From Thermoprotei archaeon (GTDB lineage Archaea > Thermoproteota > Thermoprotei_A > Sulfolobales > Fervidicoccaceae), in NCBI GenBank assembly GCA_022759165.1, contig JAEMPT010000100.1, positions 1 to 9,027 on the forward strand: a stretch of 9,027 nucleotides of DNA, in the 5' to 3' direction. The number at the start of each line of letters is the position of its first letter. Position 1 is the first letter of the stretch. Of the stretch, positions 1 to 6,403 are shown piece after piece. A program made the position numbers and the translations under genes. Under the pieces are notes generated by a model. The model was not told the DNA's origin and made no database searches. It worked only from the letters and a program-made list of their open reading frames with translations.

Positions 1-28
1 TGTCCTAATTGCTTTTGATGATGAGTAA

Positions 29-194
29 TTCGAAAGCGTGGTTGCCCTTAAGCTCTCGGATGTGGGATCGGTAACCTCTCAAACAAGCTAAGATATGGGG
101 GGGATCTCTGACCACCCCTACTGCCCCTCAGATGACAGATGTAATACCGAACAGATGAGGGGAACCTTTGCCCTTCAGGGCAGAGAGGAGGTCA
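29..194 (+). mobile_element. Relic of an IS200/IS605-like element (copy A)
   Basis: No intact transposase is present. The right part (109-194) has two hairpins. The first pairs CCCCTCA (124-130) with TGAGGGG (156-162); the second is TGCCC-TTCA-GGGCA (169-182). The tail is GAGGAGGTCA (185-194). The same order of hairpin, GGGGAA(A)CC linker, TTCA-loop hairpin and tail recurs at 1898-1946 and, on the minus strand, at 8974-9017. The left part, 29-91, is a short open frame ending in TAA; its LKLSDVGS codons match IKLSDLAG upstream of copy B, and 14 of 16 bases agree (50-65 against 1795-1810). The outer arms 109-127 and 178-194 are also imperfect inverted repeats of each other (TGACC..CC...CTGCCC). 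From family knowledge, terminal hairpins followed by a GGTCA-like end suit archaeal TnpB-type elements; the assignment to that family is inference. It could instead be an unrelated palindromic repeat. Confidence 0.5.
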
Positions 195-246
195 AAATTT
201 AGATAGGTTGTCGATGATTATATGAGGCTAATGAAGTTTGGCAAGA

Positions 247-732
247 TTAAGGGAGGAAATGTTCCTCGTTTTCTCGTCCAGCTTCAATCGAAAGCCTCCT
301 TATAGGCAGAATGAACTTTTGTAAGACACCATCTCCTTGGTTGAGTCGCTGATAGCCCATAGGTGGATTCCATTTGGGATATACCCTCCTTATCTCCCTG
401 AGAGAGATAAAGACTTTATACAATCTGGGATCCCTTATCTCTATAGCCGCAGCTACCTTAGAACCACGAATAAACATCATTGATTCCGGGGAAATACCTT
501 CTGGGTTTTTCCTCCTCACATATCTCCATATTTCCTCAGGTAGCCCGGTTCTGATTTTTCCTATGGTGAATTCTCCTCTGATCTCTTTCACTTTTCCGCT
601 GACATAAATTATGGCAATGCCACCGGGTTCCAGGCCCGCTCCTTTTCCCCTTCTCAGCTCAAATTTCTTCCTACCTTCAAATATGACTTGGGCATACTCG
701 GGCCTCACGGAGAACAGATAAAACGTCGTCAA
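247..732 (-). CDS. ASCH/PUA-like domain protein
   Basis: A 161-residue protein resembling the ASCH domain, a PUA-like beta-barrel fold linked to RNA binding or translation-associated regulation. The N-terminus carries the family signature: a short first strand, then PEYAQVIFEGRKKFELRR (residues 11-28), where a K.ELR motif follows a helix. Next come a strand with IIYVSG (41-46) and a GEFTIGKI strand (53-60). A WNPPMGYQRL stretch near residue 121 resembles the C-terminal Pro-Pro-aromatic segment of such proteins. The start is TTG: an in-frame stop lies two codons upstream, so no longer start exists. A GGGGATGATG stretch just upstream may act as ribosome binding site. It is divergent from surE and probably a single-gene transcript. 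Its 3' end points at mobile-element relic A. The domain call is fairly safe; the substrate and role are unknown. Confidence 0.75.
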   Translation of the reverse strand: MTTFYLFSVRPEYAQVIFEGRKKFELRRGKGAGLEPGGIAIIYVSGKVKEIRGEFTIGKIRTGLPEEIWRYVRRKNPEGISPESMMFIRGSKVAAAIEIRDPRLYKVFISLREIRRVYPKWNPPMGYQRLNQGDGVLQKFILPIRRLSIEAGRENEEHFLP

Positions 733-857
733 TCGTCATCATCCCCATACTTAGCTACCACAGAGCTCAGTTTCTCCTGAAGCTATTGAACATATGTGAA
801 CTATCTTTATGGAGCATAGGGTTTCATTGCTATTATATTCCCTAAAAGTTAAATCAA

Positions 858-890
858 TAAAAATTAATAAAATAATAAAAGATGGGGGAC
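858..890 (+). promoter_or_regulatory. surE promoter/leader (A+T tract plus G-run)
   Basis: An A/T-only stretch (about 858-880: AATTAATAAAATAATAAAAG) lies 15-37 bp before the surE start and is the only TATA-like sequence close enough to serve it. This implies a very short leader. GATGGGGG (881-888) sits 6 bp before the TTG and may act as a weak ribosome binding site. The call rests on composition and spacing only. Confidence 0.4.
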
Positions 891-894
891 CGCT

Positions 895-1701
895 TTGAAA
901 AAAAGAGTAGTGATAACAAACGATGACGGGGTTTATAGCATAGGGCTAAAACTCCTTCGTGATTCGGTTCTCGAATTATCCGAAGCTCATATAATTGCAC
1001 CAGAGACACCTAAAAGTAGCACCGGCCTCGGGCTGACTTTGCATAAGCCTCTAAGAGTTATGAGGCTAAAGCTATGGGGATCGGAGCCTATCATAGCAGT
1101 AAGCGGCACGCCGAGCGACATAATACACATTTCTATACATTTACTGAACGGAAAACCTGACTTAGTACTATCTGGAGTGAACGTAGGCGATAATACGAGC
1201 CTGCAAGTGATCCTTTCTTCGGGAACCGTTGGGGCGGCTATGCAGGCTGCTCTGCTCGGCATACCCAGCATAGCCTTTAGCGCAGATGTGAAGTCACCGG
1301 ATGAATTCTCAAAGAGAGAATATAAGAAAAGAATCTCTGCTGTTGTGAAAGCAATCTCTTCTTACGTTCTAGAAAAAGGCATACCTAAAGGCTACGATTT
1401 GATATCAGTTAACTTTCCTTCATTTATTGGTAGGAAAACGGAGGTCAAGATCACCAAGCCAGCAAGGATTAGGTTTGCACAGTATACTGAAAGGAGGGTC
1501 GATCCACAAGGAAACCCTTATTTTTGGATTTATGGTAAGCCTACATACCCGGAAAACGGCACAGATGCTTATGTGGTGCTTGTCGAGAAAAACATATCGA
1601 TTACTCCACTTTCCCTGAATCTAACCCCATGCTCTGCACCGAAAGATGAAGTAGAGAGTTTGAGGTCTGAAGCCGAGCGGGCCCTGAGCGAAGGATCCTA
1701 A
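895..1701 (+). CDS. surE: SurE 5'/3'-nucleotidase (survival protein E)
   Basis: A metal-dependent phosphatase that hydrolyses nucleoside 5'- and 3'-monophosphates; family members also attack short polyphosphate. It is cytosolic, and 268 residues is normal for the family. The N-terminal motif is TNDDG (8-12), with Asp10 and Asp11 as metal ligands. Further matches are the Ser/Thr-rich KSSTG (40-44), VSGTPSD (69-75), LSGVNVGDN (92-100) with the metal-ligand Asn at 96, and SSGTVGAAMQA (108-118), which corresponds to the family's YSGTVgAAmeg; the Tyr is replaced by Ser here. The start is TTG, chosen because the first beta-strand KKRVVITNDDG begins immediately as in homologues. It is monocistronic, divergent from the ASCH gene and followed by a nested hairpin. 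All key residues are present, so it should be active. Confidence 0.95.
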   Translation: MKKRVVITNDDGVYSIGLKLLRDSVLELSEAHIIAPETPKSSTGLGLTLHKPLRVMRLKLWGSEPIIAVSGTPSDIIHISIHLLNGKPDLVLSGVNVGDNTSLQVILSSGTVGAAMQAALLGIPSIAFSADVKSPDEFSKREYKKRISAVVKAISSYVLEKGIPKGYDLISVNFPSFIGRKTEVKITKPARIRFAQYTERRVDPQGNPYFWIYGKPTYPENGTDAYVVLVEKNISITPLSLNLTPCSAPKDEVESLRSEAERALSEGS

Positions 1702-1707
1702 AACTTA

Positions 1708-1748
1708 TCCCATTCGCCTCGAGAAACGAGGCTTTCAGTATAATGGGA
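1708..1748 (+). terminator. Nested hairpin after surE, possible transcript end
   Basis: Beginning six bases after the surE stop, GCCTCG (1716-1721) pairs with CGAGGC (1727-1732) around an AGAAA loop. An outer arm TCCCATT (1708-1714) pairs with AATGGGA (1742-1748), giving a two-level stem. Only TTTC follows the inner stem, so it is not a textbook T-tract terminator. It may end or protect the surE mRNA; that role is inference. Confidence 0.4.
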
Positions 1749-1754
1749 GAGAAA

Positions 1755-1786
1755 ATGCTTATAAGCTAGCCTTATATAAGAAGCAT
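1755..1786 (+). promoter_or_regulatory. TATA-like promoter for aif5A inside a palindrome
   Basis: CTTATATAAG (1771-1780) is a good archaeal TATA-box candidate. It is framed by ATGCTT (1755-1760) and AAGCAT (1781-1786), which form a perfect 6-bp inverted repeat, with a second small palindrome GCTTATAAGC (1758-1767). Initiation would fall near 1803, giving a leader of roughly 175 nt to the aIF5A start that includes mobile-element relic B. A nearer TATA-like AAAAAGTATAAT (1955-1966) is too close to the start codon to drive it. The symmetric arrangement could also be an operator; there is no direct evidence for that. Confidence 0.4.
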
Positions 1787-1956
1787 CTTTGATAAAGCTT
1801 TCGGATTTGGCTGGTCTCAATGAAGTTGCCCAGCAAATTGTTTCCAATGCTGGCAACGGAGAGAAAGGGGTAAACGGCCTCTTTCCGGCCACACAGTCCC
1901 CGCTTTTGCATGCGGGGAAACCCGCTTCAACGGCGGGAAGAGTTCAGGGTAAGTAA
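1780..1956 (+). mobile_element. Relic of an IS200/IS605-like element (copy B)
   Basis: An open frame without a start codon runs 58 codons from 1780 to the TAA at 1954-1956, directly through the hairpin region. Its early codons (IKLSDLAG) match those in copy A. Hairpin 1 is CCCCGC (1898-1903) with GCGGGG (1912-1917). The linker is GGGGAAACCC (1914-1923). Hairpin 2 is CCCGC (1921-1925) with GCGGG (1933-1937) and a TTCAACG loop. The tail GAAGAGTTCA (1937-1946) matches the copy A tail at 8 of 10 positions. In IS605-type elements the tnpB 3' end runs into the right end and its guide-RNA (omega RNA) region, which would explain an open frame across the hairpins. I do not see the TnpB RuvC or zinc-finger motifs here; only a tail could remain. 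It could instead be a repeat that happens to be open. Confidence 0.5.
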
Positions 1957-1966
1957 AAAGTATAAT

Positions 1967-1971
1967 GAGGT
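1967..1971 (+). promoter_or_regulatory. Shine-Dalgarno site fixing the aIF5A start
   Basis: GAGGT lies 8 nt before the ATG at 1980 and is complementary to the 16S anti-Shine-Dalgarno. It overlaps the alternative upstream ATG at 1965, so translation from 1965 would have to begin inside this site. It therefore favours 1980. Confidence 0.65.
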
Positions 1972-1979
1972 ATAGAGCT

Positions 1980-2378
1980 ATGAGCATAGTTTACACGTCG
2001 CTCGGAGATGTTAAAGTCGGGTCATACATCGTAATAGATGGAGAACCATGCAGGGTAGTCGAGGTCACGAAGGCGAAAACAGGCAAGCACGGCAGTGCAA
2101 AGGCGCATGTGGTGGCGATAGGATTATTTAGCGGGAGCAAGAAGACCATAACAGCCCCAGTAGATCAGAGAGTAGAGCAACCCATCATTGAAAAGAAGGT
2201 TGCTCAAGTGATCTCCGATTTGGGAAAGTCCTATCAGCTCATGGATCTCGAAACTTATGAAACGTTCGAAGCGCCAAAGCCAGATGATCCAGAGCTTGTC
2301 AGCAAAATAGCACCTGGCAAAGATGTGGAGTATTGGGAGGTCATGGGCAGGAGGATGATCGTCCGAACAAGAGGATAA
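1980..2378 (+). CDS. eif5A: Translation initiation/elongation factor aIF5A
   Basis: Archaeal homologue of eIF5A and bacterial EF-P; it binds the ribosomal E/P site and relieves stalling on difficult peptide bonds. The protein has an N-terminal SH3-like KOW domain and a C-terminal OB domain. The hypusination loop TKAKTGKHGSAK is intact, with the modified Lys at residue 36 from this start. The OB part includes the typical LMDLETYETFE. The length of 132 residues fits the family. An in-frame ATG at 1965 would add MRYRA, but GAGGT at 1967-1971 is correctly spaced for 1980, and MSIVYTSLGD matches the usual family N-terminus, so 1980 is preferred. It lies 17 bp ahead of srp54 and is probably co-transcribed with it. 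Its leader carries a mobile-element relic. The gene for deoxyhypusine synthase is not in this window. Confidence 0.96.
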   Translation: MSIVYTSLGDVKVGSYIVIDGEPCRVVEVTKAKTGKHGSAKAHVVAIGLFSGSKKTITAPVDQRVEQPIIEKKVAQVISDLGKSYQLMDLETYETFEAPKPDDPELVSKIAPGKDVEYWEVMGRRMIVRTRG

Positions 2379-2395
2379 TGAGGACGGAATAACCG

Positions 2396-3754
2396 TTGAG
2401 TTCCGTATTTTCTGGTCTGAAGGAAGCGATAAAAAAGTATTTTTCTAGTACATCACCTTATGAGCAGAGCGTGGATGAGTTCATAAAGGATTTGCAGAGG
2501 GCCCTGATCAGATCAGATGTTAACGTTAAGCTTGTTCTCGAACTTTCAAATAGAATAAAGAAGAGAGCGTTGGAAGAGAAACCTCCGCAGGGAATTTCTA
2601 GGAGAGATTGGTTCGTTAAGATAGTATACGAAGAACTAGTGGCCGTTCTAGGTGGAGAAGAAGAGCCGGAGGTCATACCGAAGAAAAAGCCATATGTCAT
2701 AATGCTCATAGGAGTCCAGGGTAGCGGAAAAACTACCACAGCAGCTAAGCTGGCATGGTACTATAAAACTAGGAGGATGAAGGTTGGAGTAATAGCCGCA
2801 GATACATACAGGGCTGGAGCTTATGCACAGCTAAAACAACTTAGCGAAAAGGTGGGTGCACTTTTCTACGGAGAAGAAGGAGAAACCGATCCCGCTAAAA
2901 TAAGCAAAAATGGAGTCAGAGAGCTGGCTAAGCTTGGAGCGGATGTAATAATAATCGATACTGCCGGAAGGCATGGTTATGGTAGCGAGGCTGACTTGAT
3001 AGATGAGATGAAAAAGATAGCTGAAGCTGTAAAGCCAGACGAGGTGGTCATGGTGTTGGACGCTTCCGTTGGGCAGAAGGCGGCGGAAATAGCGAAGAGG
3101 TTCCACGAAGCTACTCCAATAGGCAGCATAGTTATCTCGAAAATGGATGGTACAGCTAAAGGAGGTGGCGCTCTTTCTGCCGTAGCAATGACTGGGGCAA
3201 AGATAAAGTTCATAGGCACCGGAGAAGGTATAGACGAGATAGAGCCATTTAGGCCAAAGAGCTTTGTCTCGAGGATTCTTGGTTTTGGAGATATCGAAGG
3301 GCTCATTGAAAGGATGAAGGCTTTAGAGATCGAGGAAGGAGATCTTGAAAAGCAAGCCGAGGAAATGCTAGTGAAAGGAGTCAACATGAGGCTGATCTAT
3401 AAACAGATAAGGCAGATCAGGAAGATGGGGCCCCTTAGCAAGGTACTAAAGATGGTGCCAGGCCTAAGCATGACTTTACCTGAAGACAGCGAGCTAGAAA
3501 AGGTTGGTGAAGAGAAATTCGATAGGTGGCTCGCGATAATAAATAGCATGACGTACGAGGAATTGGAGAAGCCGGAGCTCATAGAGAGGGAAAAGAACAG
3601 GCTTAGAAGAATAGCCATCGGTTCAGGCACCAGCACTGACGATGTGAGGGAGCTCCTTGCTTATTACCAAAGTACTAAGAGGATGCTAAAGCAACTTAAG
3701 CGAAAAAGATCTCTTCTGAAGAAGCTGGAAAAAGGAGAGGGAGAGTTATTCTAA
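2396..3754 (+). CDS. srp54: Signal recognition particle 54 kDa GTPase (SRP54/Ffh)
   Basis: Binds 7S RNA and signal peptides of nascent chains, and with the receptor FtsY delivers ribosomes to the membrane translocon. Length is 452 residues. The N domain (about 1-95) contains the ALIRSDVNVKLVLEL helix. The G domain follows, with P-loop GVQGSGKTT (106-114), DTYRAGA (136-142), DTAGR (188-192), SKMDGTAKGGG (248-258) and the closing IGTGE (273-277). The methionine-rich M domain (about 300-432) includes the RNA-binding RRIAIGSGTS (404-413). The C-terminus is basic. The start is TTG, preceded by GAGGA at 2380-2384. No internal start matches the family N-terminus better, and the protein begins slightly late compared with homologues that carry an extra N-terminal helix. 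Spacing to pus10 is 19 bp, so an operon is likely. Confidence 0.97.
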   Translation: MSSVFSGLKEAIKKYFSSTSPYEQSVDEFIKDLQRALIRSDVNVKLVLELSNRIKKRALEEKPPQGISRRDWFVKIVYEELVAVLGGEEEPEVIPKKKPYVIMLIGVQGSGKTTTAAKLAWYYKTRRMKVGVIAADTYRAGAYAQLKQLSEKVGALFYGEEGETDPAKISKNGVRELAKLGADVIIIDTAGRHGYGSEADLIDEMKKIAEAVKPDEVVMVLDASVGQKAAEIAKRFHEATPIGSIVISKMDGTAKGGGALSAVAMTGAKIKFIGTGEGIDEIEPFRPKSFVSRILGFGDIEGLIERMKALEIEEGDLEKQAEEMLVKGVNMRLIYKQIRQIRKMGPLSKVLKMVPGLSMTLPEDSELEKVGEEKFDRWLAIINSMTYEELEKPELIEREKNRLRRIAIGSGTSTDDVRELLAYYQSTKRMLKQLKRKRSLLKKLEKGEGELF

Positions 3755-3773
3755 ATAAACTGGGGTTGTACGC

Positions 3774-5051
3774 TTGGAATCGACGATAGATTTAGCTCTC
3801 AATATCTTGAGGAGATTCCCGCTGTGCGATTCTTGCCTTGGGAGGATGTTCTCGACTCTGTTGAGAGGATTCACGAATGAGGAAAGAGGCAAGGCTATCA
3901 AGATGGCTATTGCCATGGATATGCTCAGGAAGATGGAGGCTGGTGACACCGAAGCAAAGAAGACTCTGGAAGAGATAGCGCCATCGCTGGATGAGAATTT
4001 TTCGGAGACTTTGCATTCTGCGGGAATCGAAAGAACCGTAGCTTCTTGCTACATATGCGGTGGAGCACTGAAAAGGTGGAAACTCCTTTATAAGGAAGCG
4101 CTCAGTGAACTTAAGAACTCGAGTGCAGAGTCCTTCCTAGTTGGGGTAACCGTTCCAAGAACCGTTGAGGAAAAAGAAGAGACGGTTGTAAAAACTTTTT
4201 CATTGCTCACTGCCGAGTCGATAAGGTCGGAGCTGAGGAGAGAAATAGGCAAAGCCATTTCCGCGTCTCTAGGTATACCAGCAGAGTTCAAGTCGCCTGG
4301 AGCCGTGGTTCAAGTGAATATTGAAGAGAACAGGGTATACGTTAAGGTGAACCCTCTGTTCGTAAGGGGTAGATACATAAAGGCCGGAAGGAACATCAGC
4401 CAGATTAGGTGGTTCGACGAACCAGAACCTTCTGACTCCTTATCAATTGAAAAGATGATCTCCATTCTCAAAGAGGTTTATGAAAAATCGGAAATAGTTT
4501 TGCATGCTTCTGGGAGAGAAGACGTAGACGTGAGGATGCTTGGCTCAGGAAGACCGTTCATCATAGAGATAAAAAATCCGAAAACAAGGAGGCTTAACCT
4601 CCGGCTTGTATCTGATCTCCTGAATAGGGCTTCACCTTACGGTAAGTTTATGATCGATGGAAGAGGAAAAAGAGAAGACGTCAGGACCTTGAAGATGATG
4701 GACTCTAGAAAGCTGAAGGTCTACAGGCTTATCGCCTTTTCCGAAAAAAGCATATCCACCGAAGACATTGAGGCCATAGTCAGAGGCCTGAAGGGAACTG
4801 TAGTCAGGCAGAGAACACCTATTAGAGTAGTCAAAAGAAGGGCCGATGCTATCAGGCTAAAAAAGGTCCACGATATCAGCCTGGCACCAGTAGGTGATAA
4901 GGCCATAACTGGTCTAATAGTAGCGGATGGGGGACTTTACATAAAGGAGCTGGTCTCGGGAGATGTGGGCAGGACTGAGCCGAGCTTTACCAGTTTAACT
5001 GGAAAACAGATGCAGTGCATTGAGCTCGATGTCGTCAAAGTATTCCTTTAG
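3774..5051 (+). CDS. pus10: tRNA pseudouridine synthase Pus10
   Basis: Archaeal Pus10 isomerises U54 and U55 of the tRNA T-loop, doing the work of bacterial TruB on tRNA. Length is 425 residues. The N-terminal part has two CxxC pairs, CDSC (18-21) and CYIC (92-95), expected to bind zinc, followed by a THUMP-like region (about 110-215). The catalytic domain holds GREDVDVRMLGSGRPF (247-262), the family signature that includes the catalytic Asp. RTPIRVVKRR (347-356) and the closing YIKELVSGDVGRTEPS (389-404) are both strongly conserved. The start is TTG 19 bp after srp54; no strong ribosome binding site is visible. The last 17 bp overlap the 3' end of the convergent trmJ-like gene. The enzyme looks complete. 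Confidence 0.95.
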   Translation: MESTIDLALNILRRFPLCDSCLGRMFSTLLRGFTNEERGKAIKMAIAMDMLRKMEAGDTEAKKTLEEIAPSLDENFSETLHSAGIERTVASCYICGGALKRWKLLYKEALSELKNSSAESFLVGVTVPRTVEEKEETVVKTFSLLTAESIRSELRREIGKAISASLGIPAEFKSPGAVVQVNIEENRVYVKVNPLFVRGRYIKAGRNISQIRWFDEPEPSDSLSIEKMISILKEVYEKSEIVLHASGREDVDVRMLGSGRPFIIEIKNPKTRRLNLRLVSDLLNRASPYGKFMIDGRGKREDVRTLKMMDSRKLKVYRLIAFSEKSISTEDIEAIVRGLKGTVVRQRTPIRVVKRRADAIRLKKVHDISLAPVGDKAITGLIVADGGLYIKELVSGDVGRTEPSFTSLTGKQMQCIELDVVKVFL

Positions 5052-5745
5052 ATAGTTTTATCCTTCTGAGAGCTCTTCTGAGCACGTGGGTGATGATCCT
5101 GACTTCGGTCCTCGTCGTAGAAGAAGCGTAGATCATTTTCCGGAAGGCCCTTTCTGCCCTAGTTATTTTGTTCGTATCACGCATTACTTCAGCTGCTATT
5201 TGGGAAAATACCGCAATGGCCCCCTCTAGTTCATCCCTTTGGGCTACTTTTAACTCCCTTGCCAACTCACCGTTCCTAGAGAGCAATTCATAGAGATAGA
5301 TAGCCACGGCATTTGTCAAATTGAGCGAAGGATATTCGCTGGATGTTGGAATCGCAGACGTGATGTCGCATTTAGAGAGCTCTTCCCTCGTCAAGCCGGT
5401 GCTCTCTCTTCCAAAAACGAGGCAAGCGCTCCCATATTCAGACAAAAGTTCAGGCAACTTTGCCGAACTGATTGTAGAGCGAAGGACGTCCTCCTCGCTC
5501 GACTTAGCAGTTGTGCAAACCTTTATGTCGCATCCCGCTAGTGCGTCATCGATTGAGCTCACCCTAATAAGTGAATCATATAGATAATCTGCCCTTACAG
5601 CATACTTTTTAACCTCTTCTTGATCATATTGCCTGGAAGACACGAGATAGATTTCCTTTACGCTGAAGTTTGCCGCAAGTCTTAGGATCATCCCCAAATT
5701 TATCGATCCTTCAGTGTCTACTAGGACCAGCCGCAACCTATTCAA
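5035..5745 (-). CDS. trmJ: SPOUT RNA 2'-O-methyltransferase, TrmJ-like
   Basis: A 236-residue SPOUT (SpoU/TrmH) methyltransferase; archaeal TrmJ makes 2'-O-methylcytidine at tRNA position 32. Motif 1 is INLGMILRLAANF (15-27), with the Asn and catalytic Arg22. Motif 2 is LVFGRESTGLTREEL (109-123). Motif 3 is SLNLTNAVAIYLYE (140-153), which together with motif 2 forms the trefoil knot that binds SAM. The C-terminal helical extension (about 165-236) fits TrmJ rather than minimal TrmL. The start is TTG, with GGGAG a few bases upstream; it overlaps the end of the hemK-like gene by 8 bp, so translational coupling is likely. Its 3' end overlaps pus10 antiparallel by 17 bp. The family is firm; the exact target position is inferred. 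Confidence 0.88.
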   Translation of the reverse strand: MNRLRLVLVDTEGSINLGMILRLAANFSVKEIYLVSSRQYDQEEVKKYAVRADYLYDSLIRVSSIDDALAGCDIKVCTTAKSSEEDVLRSTISSAKLPELLSEYGSACLVFGRESTGLTREELSKCDITSAIPTSSEYPSLNLTNAVAIYLYELLSRNGELARELKVAQRDELEGAIAVFSQIAAEVMRDTNKITRAERAFRKMIYASSTTRTEVRIITHVLRRALRRIKLSKGIL

Positions 5746-6403
5746 CTTTCTCTCCCTTTATCAGATAAAGGGTTTCGAAGAAATATTTTCTTTCCGACTC
5801 AATTGATACGATATATGAGAGGGACCTTATAGCATGCATAACCTTTTCTGCGTTGCCCAAAGATGAAGCAACCAGTAACAATGTATAACTGCCTGAAAGC
5901 GTCTCCGAAATGCCTGTGAGGAGCGATATAGACACTTCTGCGCCGGTGGCACCTCCCTCTAGTGCCCTGTCAAGCGAGAGATCCCCCGTCTTCTCGCCTT
6001 CCGGAAGGTATGGAGGGTTCATAAGCACCAAATCGAAATGGCTACCTTTCCTAATAGCTCTGACCCCATCGGACATTATAACATCTATGACAGCGCTCTT
6101 TTCGTCGAGTACTTTCTTAGCATTATATGATGTAGCTTCGCATGCTTGTTGCGAAATGTCGATCGAAATGACCCTTTTCGCACCAAGTTGCGATGAAAGC
6201 AAAGATATTATACCGGACCCGGTTCCTATATCGAGGACGGAGGCTCCTTTAACCAGGTGGCCGTTTCTCTCCAGGTAGTCTAGGATTAAATACGTATCGT
6301 CACTAGGATCATAGACCGATGGGGGAATGCATATTTTGTATGACCACCTCAGTTCCTCCTTAGCGCCCTCAGGACATTTCTCGCCAACTCTTCCATCACC
6401 CAT
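5738..6403 (-). CDS. HemK/PrmC-like protein N5-glutamine methyltransferase
   Basis: A class I SAM-dependent methyltransferase of 221 residues. It has the short architecture of archaeal/eukaryotic Mtq2, without the bacterial PrmC N-terminal domain. The target is probably the GGQ glutamine of release factor aRF1, usually with Trm112 as partner; that is family knowledge. Visible motifs are VYDPSDDTYLIL (30-41), typical of this subfamily, SAM motif I VLDIGTGSG (56-64), the acidic end of strand 2 SIDIS (80-84), and catalytic NPPY (129-132). The ATG at 6403 has an excellent GAGAGGTG 5 nt upstream, but it gives about 20 residues more than the usual N-terminus and a 55-bp overlap with ksgA. A second strong site at 6342-6350 raises an alternative start (see findings). 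It overlaps trmJ by 8 bp. Confidence 0.9.
   Translation of the reverse strand: MGDGRVGEKCPEGAKEELRWSYKICIPPSVYDPSDDTYLILDYLERNGHLVKGASVLDIGTGSGIISLLSSQLGAKRVISIDISQQACEATSYNAKKVLDEKSAVIDVIMSDGVRAIRKGSHFDLVLMNPPYLPEGEKTGDLSLDRALEGGATGAEVSISLLTGISETLSGSYTLLLVASSLGNAEKVMHAIRSLSYIVSIESERKYFFETLYLIKGEKVE
6342..6350 (-). promoter_or_regulatory. Second Shine-Dalgarno-like site inside hemK
   Basis: On the minus strand GAGGTGGTC covers the ksgA stop codon, an almost complete anti-Shine-Dalgarno match. No in-frame ATG, GTG or TTG follows at proper spacing. The nearest ATG (6332-6330) is out of frame and gives only seven codons, while the in-frame codon at 6334 is ATA. Confidence 0.4.

Noticed and set aside
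15..60. C-box-like ATGATGA at 18-24 suggesting a C/D guide RNA
   Set aside because: No D box (CTGA) occurs at the expected distance; the next CTGA is about 85 bp away inside relic A, and no C'/D' pair is visible.
1698..1892. 64-codon minus-strand frame between surE and aif5A
   Set aside because: It overlaps the surE end, the hairpin, the promoter and relic B in antisense, and has no recognisable domain or ribosome binding site.
1965..1979. Upstream ATG as the aIF5A start
   Set aside because: The GAGGT site overlaps this ATG and is spaced for the ATG at 1980, which also gives the usual family N-terminus.
2977..3387. 136-codon minus-strand frame inside srp54
   Set aside because: It is a shadow of srp54: Ser/Pro/Ile-rich translation opposite a strongly conserved GTPase, with no homology or start signals.
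5910..6278. 122-codon plus-strand frame opposite the hemK-like gene
   Set aside because: It is an antisense shadow of clear methyltransferase motifs and its translation resembles no known fold.
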